Source: an uncultured Halanaerobiales bacterium
Lineage (GTDB): Bacteria > Bacillota > Halanaerobiia > Halanaerobiales > M55B127
Direction of reading: 5' to 3'
NCBI GenBank assembly: GCA_913055675.1
Contig: CAJXKY010000011.1
Span: forward strand, 1 to 59,502
DNA: 59,502 bases
Shown here: positions 26,483-35,403 of the stretch, one piece after another
Layout: each line of letters opens with the position of its first letter
Position numbering within the stretch: position 1 is the first letter of the stretch
Notes under the pieces: model-generated
Seen by the model: only the letters and a program-made list of their open reading frames with translations
What the model was told of the DNA's origin: nothing
Databases searched by the model: none
Program-made: the position numbers and the translations under genes

Positions 26483-28006
26483 ATGATAAAAACAATACCT
26501 TATTTGATAATAGGAGCTATTTTTGTTTATACTAACTATCATTTGAGAAAGAAAAATGATAAGAAGGGTAAAATGGTTGACCAAAATATCGATATTCAAA
26601 ATTTAGTTGATTATTTTCCTAAATCCATGTTATTTCTTAACTCAAAGAACAGAATAGTTAGATATAACCAACAATTTTTAAAAGAGTTTGGTTTTAATGA
26701 AAAAGAAATAAAAAATAAAGAAATTTATAATATTATTGAGTTTGATAATTCTTTGATAAAGGTATTAAATAAAGGGTTTTATCAAAATTCTGATGGTGAA
26801 TACAAAGGAATGGGTCAAATTGCAAGTAGAGGTTCTGACCAATCTAAAATAAAGGTCAAAATATTTCCGGCTTTTAAAGAGGATGAACTAATAGGCAAAT
26901 ATATTACACTAGAAGAGTTGCAATATGATGGTGAAAATATGTCTGCTAAACTTAGGCAAAGCCGAAGAAAAATTAGGGATCTGCATCAAACTGCTTTAAA
27001 AATGAAAAAAGTTAGTTCAGAACAAGAAGTATTTAATCTTACTATTAAAGCAGCTGAGAACATCCTCGATTTTGATTTATGCACTTTAGATATGGTTGAA
27101 GGAGATAATTTGGTAGTTAAAGCTACTTCTAGTAATGTAACTAATAATGAATCTATCTCCGCACCAATTGAATCAAAAAATCTTGCTACTTATGTATTAA
27201 AAAATATGCAATCTCATATCGCAAAAGATATTCAAAAATTAGATTTTGCAAATCCAACCAACGAAAAATATCACTCAGCTTTAACAATCTCAATTGGTGA
27301 ATTGGGAGTTTTTCAAGCAGTATCTACAAAAATAGATGAATTTACAAGAGAAGACTTAGAATTATTAGAACTATTAATTTCTCATACACTTTCTGCTTAT
27401 CAGAGAATAAAACTGGACAAAAAGATTAGATATATTGGTTTTCATGATAAACTGACTGGATTATATAATCGACATTTTTTAAATGAAGAAATAGAACGAT
27501 TTGGTGATAGTAGAAAACTACCGATAAGCGTAATTGTAGGTGATCTTAATGGCTTGAAATTGATCAATGATATCTTTGGTCATGAAGAAGGGGATAAATA
27601 TTTAAAAAAGACGGCTGAGTTCTTAAAGGATAGTATGAGAAAAGAAGATATTTTAGGTCGTTGGGGTGGGGATGAATTTATAATCTTGCTCCCTGAAACT
27701 TCGTCTGACGAAGCTGAGGAAATTAGACAAAGAATCAGTTTTAAACTTAAGAGCACCTATAATGATGAAAGACCGATCAGTATATCATTGGGTTTAGCTA
27801 CTAAAACGGAAAAAGATAAAAAAGGAATCAAAAAAATTATTGAAGAAGCAGATTATCAGATGTATAAAAACAAAGCTTCTATGCATCAAAAGAAGGATAA
27901 TCCCCTTATAGATATGATAAATACAAAAATTAAAGATCAGGAATTAAATATAGGAGAAATGTATAGGATGGATAATCTAATTGAAATGTTTAAAAATGAA
28001 TGTTGA
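26483..28006 (+). CDS. Membrane-anchored PAS-GAF-GGDEF diguanylate cyclase
   Basis: A 507-residue protein with one N-terminal membrane helix (about 4-20), a PAS domain (about 38-145), a coiled linker, a GAF domain (about 175-310) and a GGDEF domain (about 315-475). The active-site GGDEF is at 395-399, and an inhibitory-site RxxD (RKED, 386-389) is placed correctly five residues upstream, so product feedback inhibition is likely. It makes c-di-GMP from two GTP. It probably shares a transcript with the HD-GYP gene before it and is followed by a terminator. A short C-terminal tail after the GGDEF domain is of unknown use. Confidence 0.88.
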   Translation: MIKTIPYLIIGAIFVYTNYHLRKKNDKKGKMVDQNIDIQNLVDYFPKSMLFLNSKNRIVRYNQQFLKEFGFNEKEIKNKEIYNIIEFDNSLIKVLNKGFYQNSDGEYKGMGQIASRGSDQSKIKVKIFPAFKEDELIGKYITLEELQYDGENMSAKLRQSRRKIRDLHQTALKMKKVSSEQEVFNLTIKAAENILDFDLCTLDMVEGDNLVVKATSSNVTNNESISAPIESKNLATYVLKNMQSHIAKDIQKLDFANPTNEKYHSALTISIGELGVFQAVSTKIDEFTREDLELLELLISHTLSAYQRIKLDKKIRYIGFHDKLTGLYNRHFLNEEIERFGDSRKLPISVIVGDLNGLKLINDIFGHEEGDKYLKKTAEFLKDSMRKEDILGRWGGDEFIILLPETSSDEAEEIRQRISFKLKSTYNDERPISISLGLATKTEKDKKGIKKIIEEADYQMYKNKASMHQKKDNPLIDMINTKIKDQELNIGEMYRMDNLIEMFKNEC

Positions 28007-28039
28007 TGTTTATTTTCGATATTAAATAGTTGATTTAAT

Positions 28040-28070
28040 TAGCCGGGTAAATTAATCCGGCTATTTTCTT
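28040..28070 (+). terminator. Terminator after the HD-GYP/GGDEF pair
   Basis: TAGCCGG (28040-28046) pairs with CCGGCTA (28057-28063), followed by TTTTCTT. Confidence 0.75.
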
Positions 28071-28075
28071 ATTTA

Positions 28076-28104
28076 TTGCACTTTTATTCTCTTTGTAATA
28101 TAAT
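28076..28104 (+). promoter_or_regulatory. Promoter of the suf operon
   Basis: TTGCAC at 28076-28081 and TATAAT at 28099-28104 with the ideal 17-base spacing, about 33 bases before the sufC start. No regulator site is evident. Confidence 0.7.
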
Positions 28105-28136
28105 TGAATTTAGTAAACAAAGGAGGTTAAGTCACG

Positions 28137-28895
28137 ATGCAAGAGTTATTAAATATTAAAAACTTAAATCTTACTCTAGATAAAGAAAGAATTTTGCAAG
28201 ATATAAATTTAACCCTTAAACGTGGAGAAGTCTTTGCCATTATAGGACCGAATGGCTGTGGCAAATCGTCCTTAGCCTATACATTAATGGGTTTAAAGGG
28301 ATATAAACAAAGATCTGGAGAGATATTTTTTAAAGGTGATGAAATCAGTTCTCTTTCTGTAACAGAAAGAGCACAAAAGGGCATGACACTTGCCTGGCAG
28401 GAACCAGCAAGATTTGAAGGGGTTACTGTAGAAGAATTTTTATCAATAGGAGCCAAATCAAGAGGCCGAGATATAGATAAAGAAGATTTGAAATGGGCAT
28501 TAAACGAAGTTGCTATTGTTCCTCAAAAATATCTAAATAGGAATGTAGATGATACTTTAAGTGGAGGAGAAAGAAAAAGAATAGAACTAGCCTCTATATT
28601 ATTGATGAAACCAGATTTGGTAATTTTAGATGAACCTGATTCAGGAGTCGATGTAGTTGCATTAAATAATATAGGAGATGTTATTAAAGATTTTAGAGAT
28701 GAAAATATAGGTGTTTTATTGATAACACATTCTGATGAAATGCTAGAAGTTGCTGATAAAGCAGCTTTAATTTGTGGGGGCGAGGTTTTTAATGTAGGTG
28801 ATCCAAAAGAGGTTAGTGAATATTTTAAATACGAATGTATGCCTTGTGAAGATGAGAACCCTGAGGAACATCAGGAGGTGTATTTCAATGAATGA
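28137..28895 (+). CDS. sufC: Fe-S cluster assembly ATPase SufC
   Basis: This 252-residue ABC-type ATPase energises the SUF scaffold. Walker A GPNGCGKSS, Q-loop LAWQEPARFEGVTVEEF, signature LSGGERKRIE, Walker B LVILDEPDSGVD and switch THSDEML are all present; the QEPARFEG type of Q-loop is typical of SufC. The C-terminus has a small CMPCED motif. AAAGGAGGT precedes the ATG. It overlaps the scaffold gene by 8 bases. No sufS, sufU or sufD follows, so this is a reduced two-gene system. Confidence 0.93.
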   Translation: MQELLNIKNLNLTLDKERILQDINLTLKRGEVFAIIGPNGCGKSSLAYTLMGLKGYKQRSGEIFFKGDEISSLSVTERAQKGMTLAWQEPARFEGVTVEEFLSIGAKSRGRDIDKEDLKWALNEVAIVPQKYLNRNVDDTLSGGERKRIELASILLMKPDLVILDEPDSGVDVVALNNIGDVIKDFRDENIGVLLITHSDEMLEVADKAALICGGEVFNVGDPKEVSEYFKYECMPCEDENPEEHQEVYFNE

Positions 28896-29826
28896 TTATG
28901 AGATGATGGTAGACGCCTATAAAGATGCAGGTGGGGAAGATGTTTTTGCTGATAGTGATACTGCTCATATGGTCTTAGAGCAGGATAAAGTATTAGGCAA
29001 ACACGAAGTTGAAGGAATTGAAATGGATGCAAAAAAGATAGAAGATAGTGTAGTTGATGTTAAACTGAGAGTTAAAGAAGGTTATAAGATTAAAAATCCA
29101 ATGCATATGTGTTTTGGTGTTTTACCTAAAGAAGGTTTACAAAAAATAATGTTGGATGTCATTGTAGAAAAAGATGCTGAAATTAAAGTGATGTCAGATT
29201 GTGTTTTTCCAAATGCTTCTAAGGTCAAACATGTTATGGAAGCGGATATTCATCTAGGTGAAAATTCTAAATATGAATATGAAGAAAATCATTATCATGG
29301 TGATACCGGTGGTGTAGAAGTAATTGCTAAATCGGATATAAAACTAGAAAAAGGCAGTGAATTATTAACCTTATTTACTCTTCGAAAAGGTAGAGTTGGT
29401 AAGATAGATTTTGATTATGAGGCAGATTTGGATGCAAACACACGTGTAGAAATGTTGGCAAGAATAAGTGGTTATGCAGATGACAAAGTTAAAATCAGAG
29501 AAGCTGCTCATTTAAATGGAGAAAATGCTAGAGGGTTATTAGATTCTAAAATTGCAATGAAAGATAATGCTAAAGCAGAAGTATATAATGAATTGACGGC
29601 GAGTGCTCCAGAGGCAAAAGGACATGTCGACTGTACAGAGATTATAAAAGACAATGCGATTGCACGTGCAATACCAGTAGTTGAGGTTAAACATCCAGAG
29701 GCAAAAGTTACACATGAGGCAGCTATCGGTAGTGTTGATAGTGATCAACTTCAAACCTTAATGGCCCATGGACTTGATGAAGAAGAAGCTTCAGATTTAA
29801 TAATTCAAGGATTATTAAAAGGATAA
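28888..29826 (+). CDS. SufB/SufD-family Fe-S scaffold protein (minimal type)
   Basis: A 312-residue SufBD-core protein, much shorter than E. coli SufB (about 495). It has the beta-helix core and the conserved C-terminal part: HVDCTEIIKDNAIARAIPVVE followed by THEAAIGSVDSDQLQTLMAHG and a SufC-binding tail. The Cys in HVDCTE and the Glu/His in the following segments match SufB positions needed for cluster assembly. It was identified through its operon with sufC (8-base overlap, GGAGGTG before ATG). Together they resemble the minimal SUF/SMS systems described in anaerobes and archaea. The sulfur donor must be encoded elsewhere. Confidence 0.88.
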   Translation: MNDYEMMVDAYKDAGGEDVFADSDTAHMVLEQDKVLGKHEVEGIEMDAKKIEDSVVDVKLRVKEGYKIKNPMHMCFGVLPKEGLQKIMLDVIVEKDAEIKVMSDCVFPNASKVKHVMEADIHLGENSKYEYEENHYHGDTGGVEVIAKSDIKLEKGSELLTLFTLRKGRVGKIDFDYEADLDANTRVEMLARISGYADDKVKIREAAHLNGENARGLLDSKIAMKDNAKAEVYNELTASAPEAKGHVDCTEIIKDNAIARAIPVVEVKHPEAKVTHEAAIGSVDSDQLQTLMAHGLDEEEASDLIIQGLLKG

Positions 29827-29844
29827 AGATAGAGGTGTAAAATA

Positions 29845-31434
29845 TTGAAAAACAAATATAAAGTTTTAGTCCTAACTATTATAATGTCGATAATATTATG
29901 TTCTACTTTTTCAGCTAGCGCTGAAGATTTTTATACAATATGCAGGGAAGGTAGTCCTTCAGAAATAGCTGAAGCTATTGAGAATGGCGCAGAAGTCAAC
30001 CAGAGAAACGAACAGGGCATTACCCCTTTGATGGCTGCAGCTAAAGACAATAGCAATTATAAGGCCTTAGTGACCTTATATAATAATGGGGCTTATGTTA
30101 ATGCAAGAGATAATAAGGGCTGGAATGCATTAATGTATGGGGTTAGATATAATGACAATCAAGATGTCATAAAAATACTTTTAAGAATGAATTCCCAATT
30201 AAATTTAAATGATAGTGAAGGAAACACACCATTAATTCTTGCAGTAAAATATAGAGATGAAAAAACAGTCCGCACCCTGTTATCTTATGGTGCTAATGTT
30301 AACCAAGCTAATCATAAAGGACAAACCCCTTTGATGATAGCAATCAAGGATGAGTTTGAGGTAAACATTATTGATGTTTTACTAATGTCAGGGGCTAAGG
30401 TAAATATTAGGGATAATCAAGGCCGTACACCTATCTACTATGTTTTAGATAAAGGGACTTATAGTTTAATCAGAAGATTTGTCATTTATGGAGCTAAACT
30501 TAAGGTAAGTGATTATAATGGATTTACTCCTTTAATGATGGCAGCTAAAGAAGTAAGAGACCAAAGAATACTTGAATTATTTAATTTGGAAGATATAAAT
30601 GTTAACATTAAAGATGAAAATGGAATGGCAGCTTTGATGTATGCTGCAAGATATAATAATGATCAGCAGGTCTTAAATTATTTAATTGATCAGGGCGCTC
30701 ATCTAAATATAACAGATAATAAAGGGAATAATGCTTTAGCTTATGCTGTACAATATAATAATTATAATATTGTACAAAACCTATTAGATAGAGGAGCATC
30801 TTTACAACAGGAAAATGTAGGAGGTAAAACCCCTTTATATTTAGCAGTAGAAAAAAGTAGAAACCTAGAGTTAATTTCGCTTTTAGTTGAAAGAGGAGCT
30901 AAAGTTAAAGATAGAGATAAGTTTACTGGGAAAACAATTTTAATGACAGCTATTCAAAATTATAATAATCCACAAGTTATTCAATATCTACTTGATAAAG
31001 GTGCAAACCCAACTGCTAGAGATTATAATAATAAAAGAGTTGTAGACTATCTTGAGCAAAATCAAAGTCTAAGAGATACTGACTTATATTGGAGATTAAA
31101 TTATTTAGAACCCAATAAAGAAAGAAAACAGCTTTTAAATTTTAAAAGCAAAACAAATGTTGGATTAACCGCTGCTGTAGTACCTTCTGGAGGCCATATA
31201 ATGTTGAACCGATGGTGGCCGAAAGGAACATTGTTTATGGCGGGTGAACTAAGTGCATTAATTGCTGCTTTTGGTACAGAAGATGAGGGTACAAGAGGAA
31301 CTGCTCTAACAGTCTTTGGTTTGCTAAAAGCAATTGAAATTGTAGATGTTTTAAATGAAACAGAAAAGTATAATAAAGATGTTGAAGAGTATAATCAAAA
31401 AGCAAAAGAATTTAATGAAGAGATCCAAAAATAA
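29845..31434 (+). CDS. Exported ankyrin-repeat protein
   Basis: A 529-residue protein with an N-terminal signal peptide (VLTIIMSIILCSTFSASA-ED) and roughly eleven ankyrin repeats from about residue 30 to 400, recognised by recurring G-x-TPL-x-x-A and LL-x-x-GA-x-V/L-N elements. The last 110 residues differ: VGLTAAVVPSGGHIMLNRWW, then a hydrophobic stretch (ELSALIAAFG, TALTVFGLLKAIEIV) and a charged coiled tail, suggesting membrane association of the C-terminus. The start is TTG after AGAGGTG. It lies 18 bases after the Fe-S scaffold gene and 40 before an ABC transporter. Ankyrin repeats mediate protein binding; the partner is unknown. Confidence 0.8.
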   Translation: MKNKYKVLVLTIIMSIILCSTFSASAEDFYTICREGSPSEIAEAIENGAEVNQRNEQGITPLMAAAKDNSNYKALVTLYNNGAYVNARDNKGWNALMYGVRYNDNQDVIKILLRMNSQLNLNDSEGNTPLILAVKYRDEKTVRTLLSYGANVNQANHKGQTPLMIAIKDEFEVNIIDVLLMSGAKVNIRDNQGRTPIYYVLDKGTYSLIRRFVIYGAKLKVSDYNGFTPLMMAAKEVRDQRILELFNLEDINVNIKDENGMAALMYAARYNNDQQVLNYLIDQGAHLNITDNKGNNALAYAVQYNNYNIVQNLLDRGASLQQENVGGKTPLYLAVEKSRNLELISLLVERGAKVKDRDKFTGKTILMTAIQNYNNPQVIQYLLDKGANPTARDYNNKRVVDYLEQNQSLRDTDLYWRLNYLEPNKERKQLLNFKSKTNVGLTAAVVPSGGHIMLNRWWPKGTLFMAGELSALIAAFGTEDEGTRGTALTVFGLLKAIEIVDVLNETEKYNKDVEEYNQKAKEFNEEIQK

Positions 31435-31474
31435 TTTTCATGAATTTTAATTATATTATACAAGGAGTGATATA

Positions 31475-32440
31475 ATGGTTTTTAAAAATCATAAGAAAAT
31501 TATACTTTTATTCTCTCTATTGTTAATTTCATCATTATTTTTAGGTGGGATTGTTAACGCTGCGCCCAAAGAAGTAGTTATCCAGACTCCGCCAATCCCG
31601 GCAGCATTACCACTTTTAAGAATGCAGGCTGAGGGTGAATTTGACAATTTTATGGATTTGAATATAAAAATTTCGCCTGACCATCAAAGAGCGATCTCAT
31701 TAATTGCAAAAAATGAGATAGATTTTATGGTCACAGGAGTTAATGTTGGTGCTAAAATATATAATAAAGGTATTGGTGTTAATATGGTTAATGTAAATAC
31801 CTGGGGCATCGACTACCTTTTAACAAACAATTTTAAAGCAAATGATTGGTCAGACTTAAAAGGTAAAACTTTAAGCTTACCACTTAAAGGAGGACCACTA
31901 GATTTTCTAGCTCGATATCTGTTGGAACAAAATGGGATTAACCCAGAAGAAGTGAATCTAGTCTATCGTCCTTTACCGAATGGTGCAAAATATTTTATGA
32001 CAGGTCAAGTTGATTCTATAATACTACCTGAACCATTAGTTTCTGTAAGTCTTGCCAAAAGTAAAAATGCTAATTTATCTCTTGATATCCAAAAAGAATG
32101 GGGCCAACTACATGATGGAGATGAAAGGATTCCTTTTGTAGGTTTGTTTGTATCAGAGAAATTTGCTAATGAATATACAGGATTGGTTGATATTATTGAG
32201 GGTAAATATAAAGAAAATGTTAAATATTACAATAATAACCCAGAAGAAGCTGTAAAAGATTCAGCAAAATATTTTGACATTCCAGCTCCTGTAATGGAAA
32301 AAGCTTTAAGTAGAGTAAATTTAAATATATATTCTGATGATGAGTCTAAGAAAATAGTAGATACCTATTTTAATGAAATTCTGGAGATGTATCCTGAAAT
32401 GATAGGTGGTAATTTACCAGATGAAGAGTTTTATCATTAA
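31475..32440 (+). CDS. NMT1/SsuA-type ABC transporter substrate-binding protein
   Basis: A 321-residue protein with a signal peptide (IILLFSLLLISSLFLGGIVNA) and the SsuA/THI5-like fold: a beta-strand with PPIPAALPLLRMQAEGEF, DFMVTGVNVGAKIYN, WSDLKGKTLSLPLKGGPLDF, and GQVDSIILPEPLVS. Family ligands include sulfonates, nitrate, thiamine pyrimidines and other small carboxyl or sulfo compounds. The cluster continues with permease, ATPase, lipoamide dehydrogenase and lipoate ligase, so a lipoate-type ligand is an attractive inference. No specific ligand motif can be read. Confidence 0.85.
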   Translation: MVFKNHKKIILLFSLLLISSLFLGGIVNAAPKEVVIQTPPIPAALPLLRMQAEGEFDNFMDLNIKISPDHQRAISLIAKNEIDFMVTGVNVGAKIYNKGIGVNMVNVNTWGIDYLLTNNFKANDWSDLKGKTLSLPLKGGPLDFLARYLLEQNGINPEEVNLVYRPLPNGAKYFMTGQVDSIILPEPLVSVSLAKSKNANLSLDIQKEWGQLHDGDERIPFVGLFVSEKFANEYTGLVDIIEGKYKENVKYYNNNPEEAVKDSAKYFDIPAPVMEKALSRVNLNIYSDDESKKIVDTYFNEILEMYPEMIGGNLPDEEFYH

Positions 32441-33194
32441 TAAATTAAAGGAAATATTATTTAGCACCACTGGATTTATAGTGGTGCTTTTAATCTGGAT
32501 TTATTATTCAAAACAGATGAATCCACTAATACTACCTTCCCCTGCAGATACATTCAGGGCTTTTTTAGATATTTACAAAAGTGGAAATCTTTTTACTAAT
32601 TTAACTATTACTATTAGAAGAACTTTTATTGGCTATGGTTCTTCTTTAATTTTTGGTTTTGTATTAGCAATTATATTAAATAAATTTAAAGTTTTACACA
32701 CTATATCTAGACCTATTATTACAGTAATTCAAACCACTCCACCTGTAATTTGGCTTGCTTTAGCAGTAATTTGGTTCGGAATGGCTGACAACCTTACTCC
32801 AATATTTTTAATTTTTATTGTAACTCTTCCAATTATATTTGTAAATATATTTGAAGGCCTTCAAGATGTTGATATTGATCTAATTGAGATGGCTAAAGTA
32901 TACAATACTGAACAAAAGGAAATTTTTTTCAATATCTATGTTCCATCTTTAATTCCTTATATTTTTTCAGCTTTAAGTATTGGTCTTGCGTTTGCCTGGA
33001 AATCGACAATTTTTGCGGAGTTTTTAGGTTCAAATAGTGGGGTGGGTTTTGCTTTAAGTATGGCTAATAGTAATCTAAATACAGATAGATTATTTGCATG
33101 GTCGATTGTATTAATAGCGTTTGTTTTAATACTGGAATATTTAATAATTAAACCTATCCAAAAGGAAGTTACCGGGTGGAAGCAAAATGAATAA
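32421..33194 (+). CDS. ABC transporter permease, SsuC/TauC type
   Basis: A permease of about 257 residues with an N-terminal helix (FIVVLLIWIYYSK), LPSPADTFRAFLDIYKSG, and an EAA-like loop (LIEMAKVYNTEQKEIFFNIYVPSLIPY). The ATG at 32421 lies about 11 bases after AGGTGG; an in-frame GTG at 32406 overlaps that site. The gene overlaps its substrate-binding partner by 20 bases and the ATPase by 8, so the three are tightly coupled. Confidence 0.88.
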   Translation: MKSFIINKLKEILFSTTGFIVVLLIWIYYSKQMNPLILPSPADTFRAFLDIYKSGNLFTNLTITIRRTFIGYGSSLIFGFVLAIILNKFKVLHTISRPIITVIQTTPPVIWLALAVIWFGMADNLTPIFLIFIVTLPIIFVNIFEGLQDVDIDLIEMAKVYNTEQKEIFFNIYVPSLIPYIFSALSIGLAFAWKSTIFAEFLGSNSGVGFALSMANSNLNTDRLFAWSIVLIAFVLILEYLIIKPIQKEVTGWKQNE

Positions 33195-33945
33195 AATACT
33201 TGAATTAAAAAACATTTACAAAGGTTTTGATGATTTAAAAGTCTTAAAAGACGTTTCCCTGCATGTTAATAAAGGAGAGATTGTAACACTACTTGGACCT
33301 TCCGGGAGTGGTAAAACTACACTTTTTAAAATAGCAGCTGGATTACTTAATCAGGACCAGGGAACTGTTTTTTATGATGAAAGCATCAGAGCGGGTTATG
33401 TTTTCCAAGAACCCCGACTTTTGCCCTGGAGGAAAATTGAGGACAACTTTAAATTTGTACAGAAAAATTATCTGGAATCTAAGAAAGCCAAAAGTGTTAG
33501 GAACAGTTTGTTAAAATTGACTAATTTGGAACAGACTCTTGAAAACTATCCATCGGAATTAAGTGGAGGAATGAAACAGAGAATAGAGATTCTCAAAGCA
33601 ATTTCTATTAAACCCAACTTTTTAATCATGGATGAGCCTCTAAAATCTGTTGATACCCAGACTGAAGTAAATCTAAGAAACCTATTATTAAGGCTTCATA
33701 TTGAAAGAGAAATTGATATTTTTATGATTACACATGATCCCGAGGAAGCAGCTTTGATGTCAGATCGCATATATGTCTTGTCTGATAAACCTGGGGTTAT
33801 TAAAAAAGAATTTGTAATTGATAGTAAAAAAGAGAATAGAACTTTAAAAGATGATGAAATATATAGTACAATTAATGAAATTATTAATATCTTTATGGAA
33901 TTAGTAGAAGATTATCAATGGAATAAAGAACATTCTGATTTTTAA
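33187..33945 (+). CDS. ABC transporter ATPase, SsuB/TauB type
   Basis: A 252-residue ATPase with Walker A GPSGSGKTT, Q-loop FQEPRLLPWRKIEDN, signature LSGGMKQRIE, Walker B FLIMDEPLKSVD and switch THDPEEA. The QEPRLLPW element is typical of nitrate/sulfonate/taurine-family ATPases. It completes the importer with the two genes upstream. Lipoamide dehydrogenase begins 60 bases later without a visible terminator. Confidence 0.9.
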   Translation: MNKILELKNIYKGFDDLKVLKDVSLHVNKGEIVTLLGPSGSGKTTLFKIAAGLLNQDQGTVFYDESIRAGYVFQEPRLLPWRKIEDNFKFVQKNYLESKKAKSVRNSLLKLTNLEQTLENYPSELSGGMKQRIEILKAISIKPNFLIMDEPLKSVDTQTEVNLRNLLLRLHIEREIDIFMITHDPEEAALMSDRIYVLSDKPGVIKKEFVIDSKKENRTLKDDEIYSTINEIINIFMELVEDYQWNKEHSDF

Positions 33946-34005
33946 AATGAAAAAACATTAATTAATAAATGTATATAATCTTTCAAAAGGGGGATATTAT
34001 TCTAA

Positions 34006-35403
34006 ATGGCTAATGAAGTAATTACAATTATTGGAGGTGGGACCGGAGGCTATGTAGCTGCAATCCGTGCTGCACAGTTAGGGGCAAAAGTAAATCTTAT
34101 TGAAAAAGATAGTATTGGAGGAACCTGTTTAAACTGGGGCTGTATCCCAACCAAAGCACTTGTTTATTCATCAGAAAAATATTCAGAAATGCAAAATGCC
34201 AGAAGGTTTGGAATTGAAGTTAGTGATATAAAATTAAATATGAAGCGTGTAGTTCAAAACAAAGAAAAAATCGTAAAGCAATTAGTAAGTGGGGTTCAAT
34301 TTTTATTAAAGAAACATGATGTTAATGTAATTGAAGGGACAGCTAGTCTGAAAGATAAAAATACTGTTTCTGTTAAAAAAGACGAAGGGGTCAAAGAAAT
34401 AGATACAGATTATATCATAATAGCTACTGGCTCAAAGGTTAAAAAAGCTCCCATAAAAGGTGTAGATCAAGATGGAATTTTAACCAGTAAAGAAATTTTA
34501 GATTTATCTGAGCTGCCGGATTCATTGGCTATTATTGGTGGTGGTATTATTGGTATGGAATTTGCTTTTATCTTTTCTAATTTCGGAGTGAATGTAAAGG
34601 TTATAGAGTATTTAGACAATATTCTACCTGGGTTAGATGAAGACATCGTTTCCGAGATCAGTTCTATTGCCCGGAGAGAAAAAATAGATATAACTACTGG
34701 GGCTGAAGTTAAAGAAATTTCTAAAAATGAAGAAGAATATACTATTAATTATGATAAAGGCGGAAAACAAAATGAGTTTAATGCAGAGAAAGTTCTTGTA
34801 GCTACTGGACGGGAAGCTAGTTTTGGAGGAATTGATTTAGATAAACTTGGTATTGAAAAGGAAAAAAACTCAATAAAAGTAGATGAACATTTAAAAACAA
34901 GTGTAGATAACATATATGCAGTAGGGGATGTTACCGGGAAAATATTATTAGCGCATGTAGCATCTCATCAGGGTATTGTAGCTGTAGAAAACATCCTAGA
35001 AGAAGAAAAAGAAATGAACTATGATGTAGTACCAAATGCTATTTTTACTAAACCTGAAATAGCTACAGTTGGAATAACCGAAAAAGAAGCTAAAAAAAGA
35101 GGGATTGATTATAAGGTTGGTAAATTTCCTTTTAGAGCTAATGGTAAAGTGAAAACAATGAATAAAAGAAAGGGATTTATCAAAATAATAATAAGAGAAG
35201 ACAATCATAAGATATTAGGCTGTTCAATAATTGGAGTTCACGCAACAGATCTAATCCATGAATTGACTTTAGCTATTAATAAAGATATGAAAGTTGAAGA
35301 TTTAATCGAGACAATTCATGCCCATCCAACTACCTCTGAAGTAAATCATGAGGCGGCATTAGATGCATTAGGGAGGTCTTTACATTATGTCCGAATTAAT
35401 TAA
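34006..35403 (+). CDS. lpdA: Dihydrolipoyl dehydrogenase (E3/L-protein)
   Basis: A 465-residue flavoprotein that re-oxidises dihydrolipoyl groups with NAD+. FAD-binding IGGGTGGYVAAIRAAQ, the redox disulfide GGTCLNWGCIPTKAL, NAD-binding IIGGGIIGMEFA, the second FAD motif IYAVGDVTG and the C-terminal HAHPTTSE His-Glu pair are all present. No E1, E2 or glycine-cleavage genes are in the window, so its partner complex is encoded elsewhere. AAGGGGG lies before the start. Lipoate ligase overlaps its end by 17 bases. Confidence 0.93.
   Translation: MANEVITIIGGGTGGYVAAIRAAQLGAKVNLIEKDSIGGTCLNWGCIPTKALVYSSEKYSEMQNARRFGIEVSDIKLNMKRVVQNKEKIVKQLVSGVQFLLKKHDVNVIEGTASLKDKNTVSVKKDEGVKEIDTDYIIIATGSKVKKAPIKGVDQDGILTSKEILDLSELPDSLAIIGGGIIGMEFAFIFSNFGVNVKVIEYLDNILPGLDEDIVSEISSIARREKIDITTGAEVKEISKNEEEYTINYDKGGKQNEFNAEKVLVATGREASFGGIDLDKLGIEKEKNSIKVDEHLKTSVDNIYAVGDVTGKILLAHVASHQGIVAVENILEEEKEMNYDVVPNAIFTKPEIATVGITEKEAKKRGIDYKVGKFPFRANGKVKTMNKRKGFIKIIIREDNHKILGCSIIGVHATDLIHELTLAINKDMKVEDLIETIHAHPTTSEVNHEAALDALGRSLHYVRIN

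Noticed and set aside
29845..31434. Repeated DNA in the ankyrin gene as a possible CRISPR or tandem repeat
   Set aside because: The periodicity is at protein level (33-residue ankyrin units) with diverged DNA, so it is not a nucleotide repeat array.
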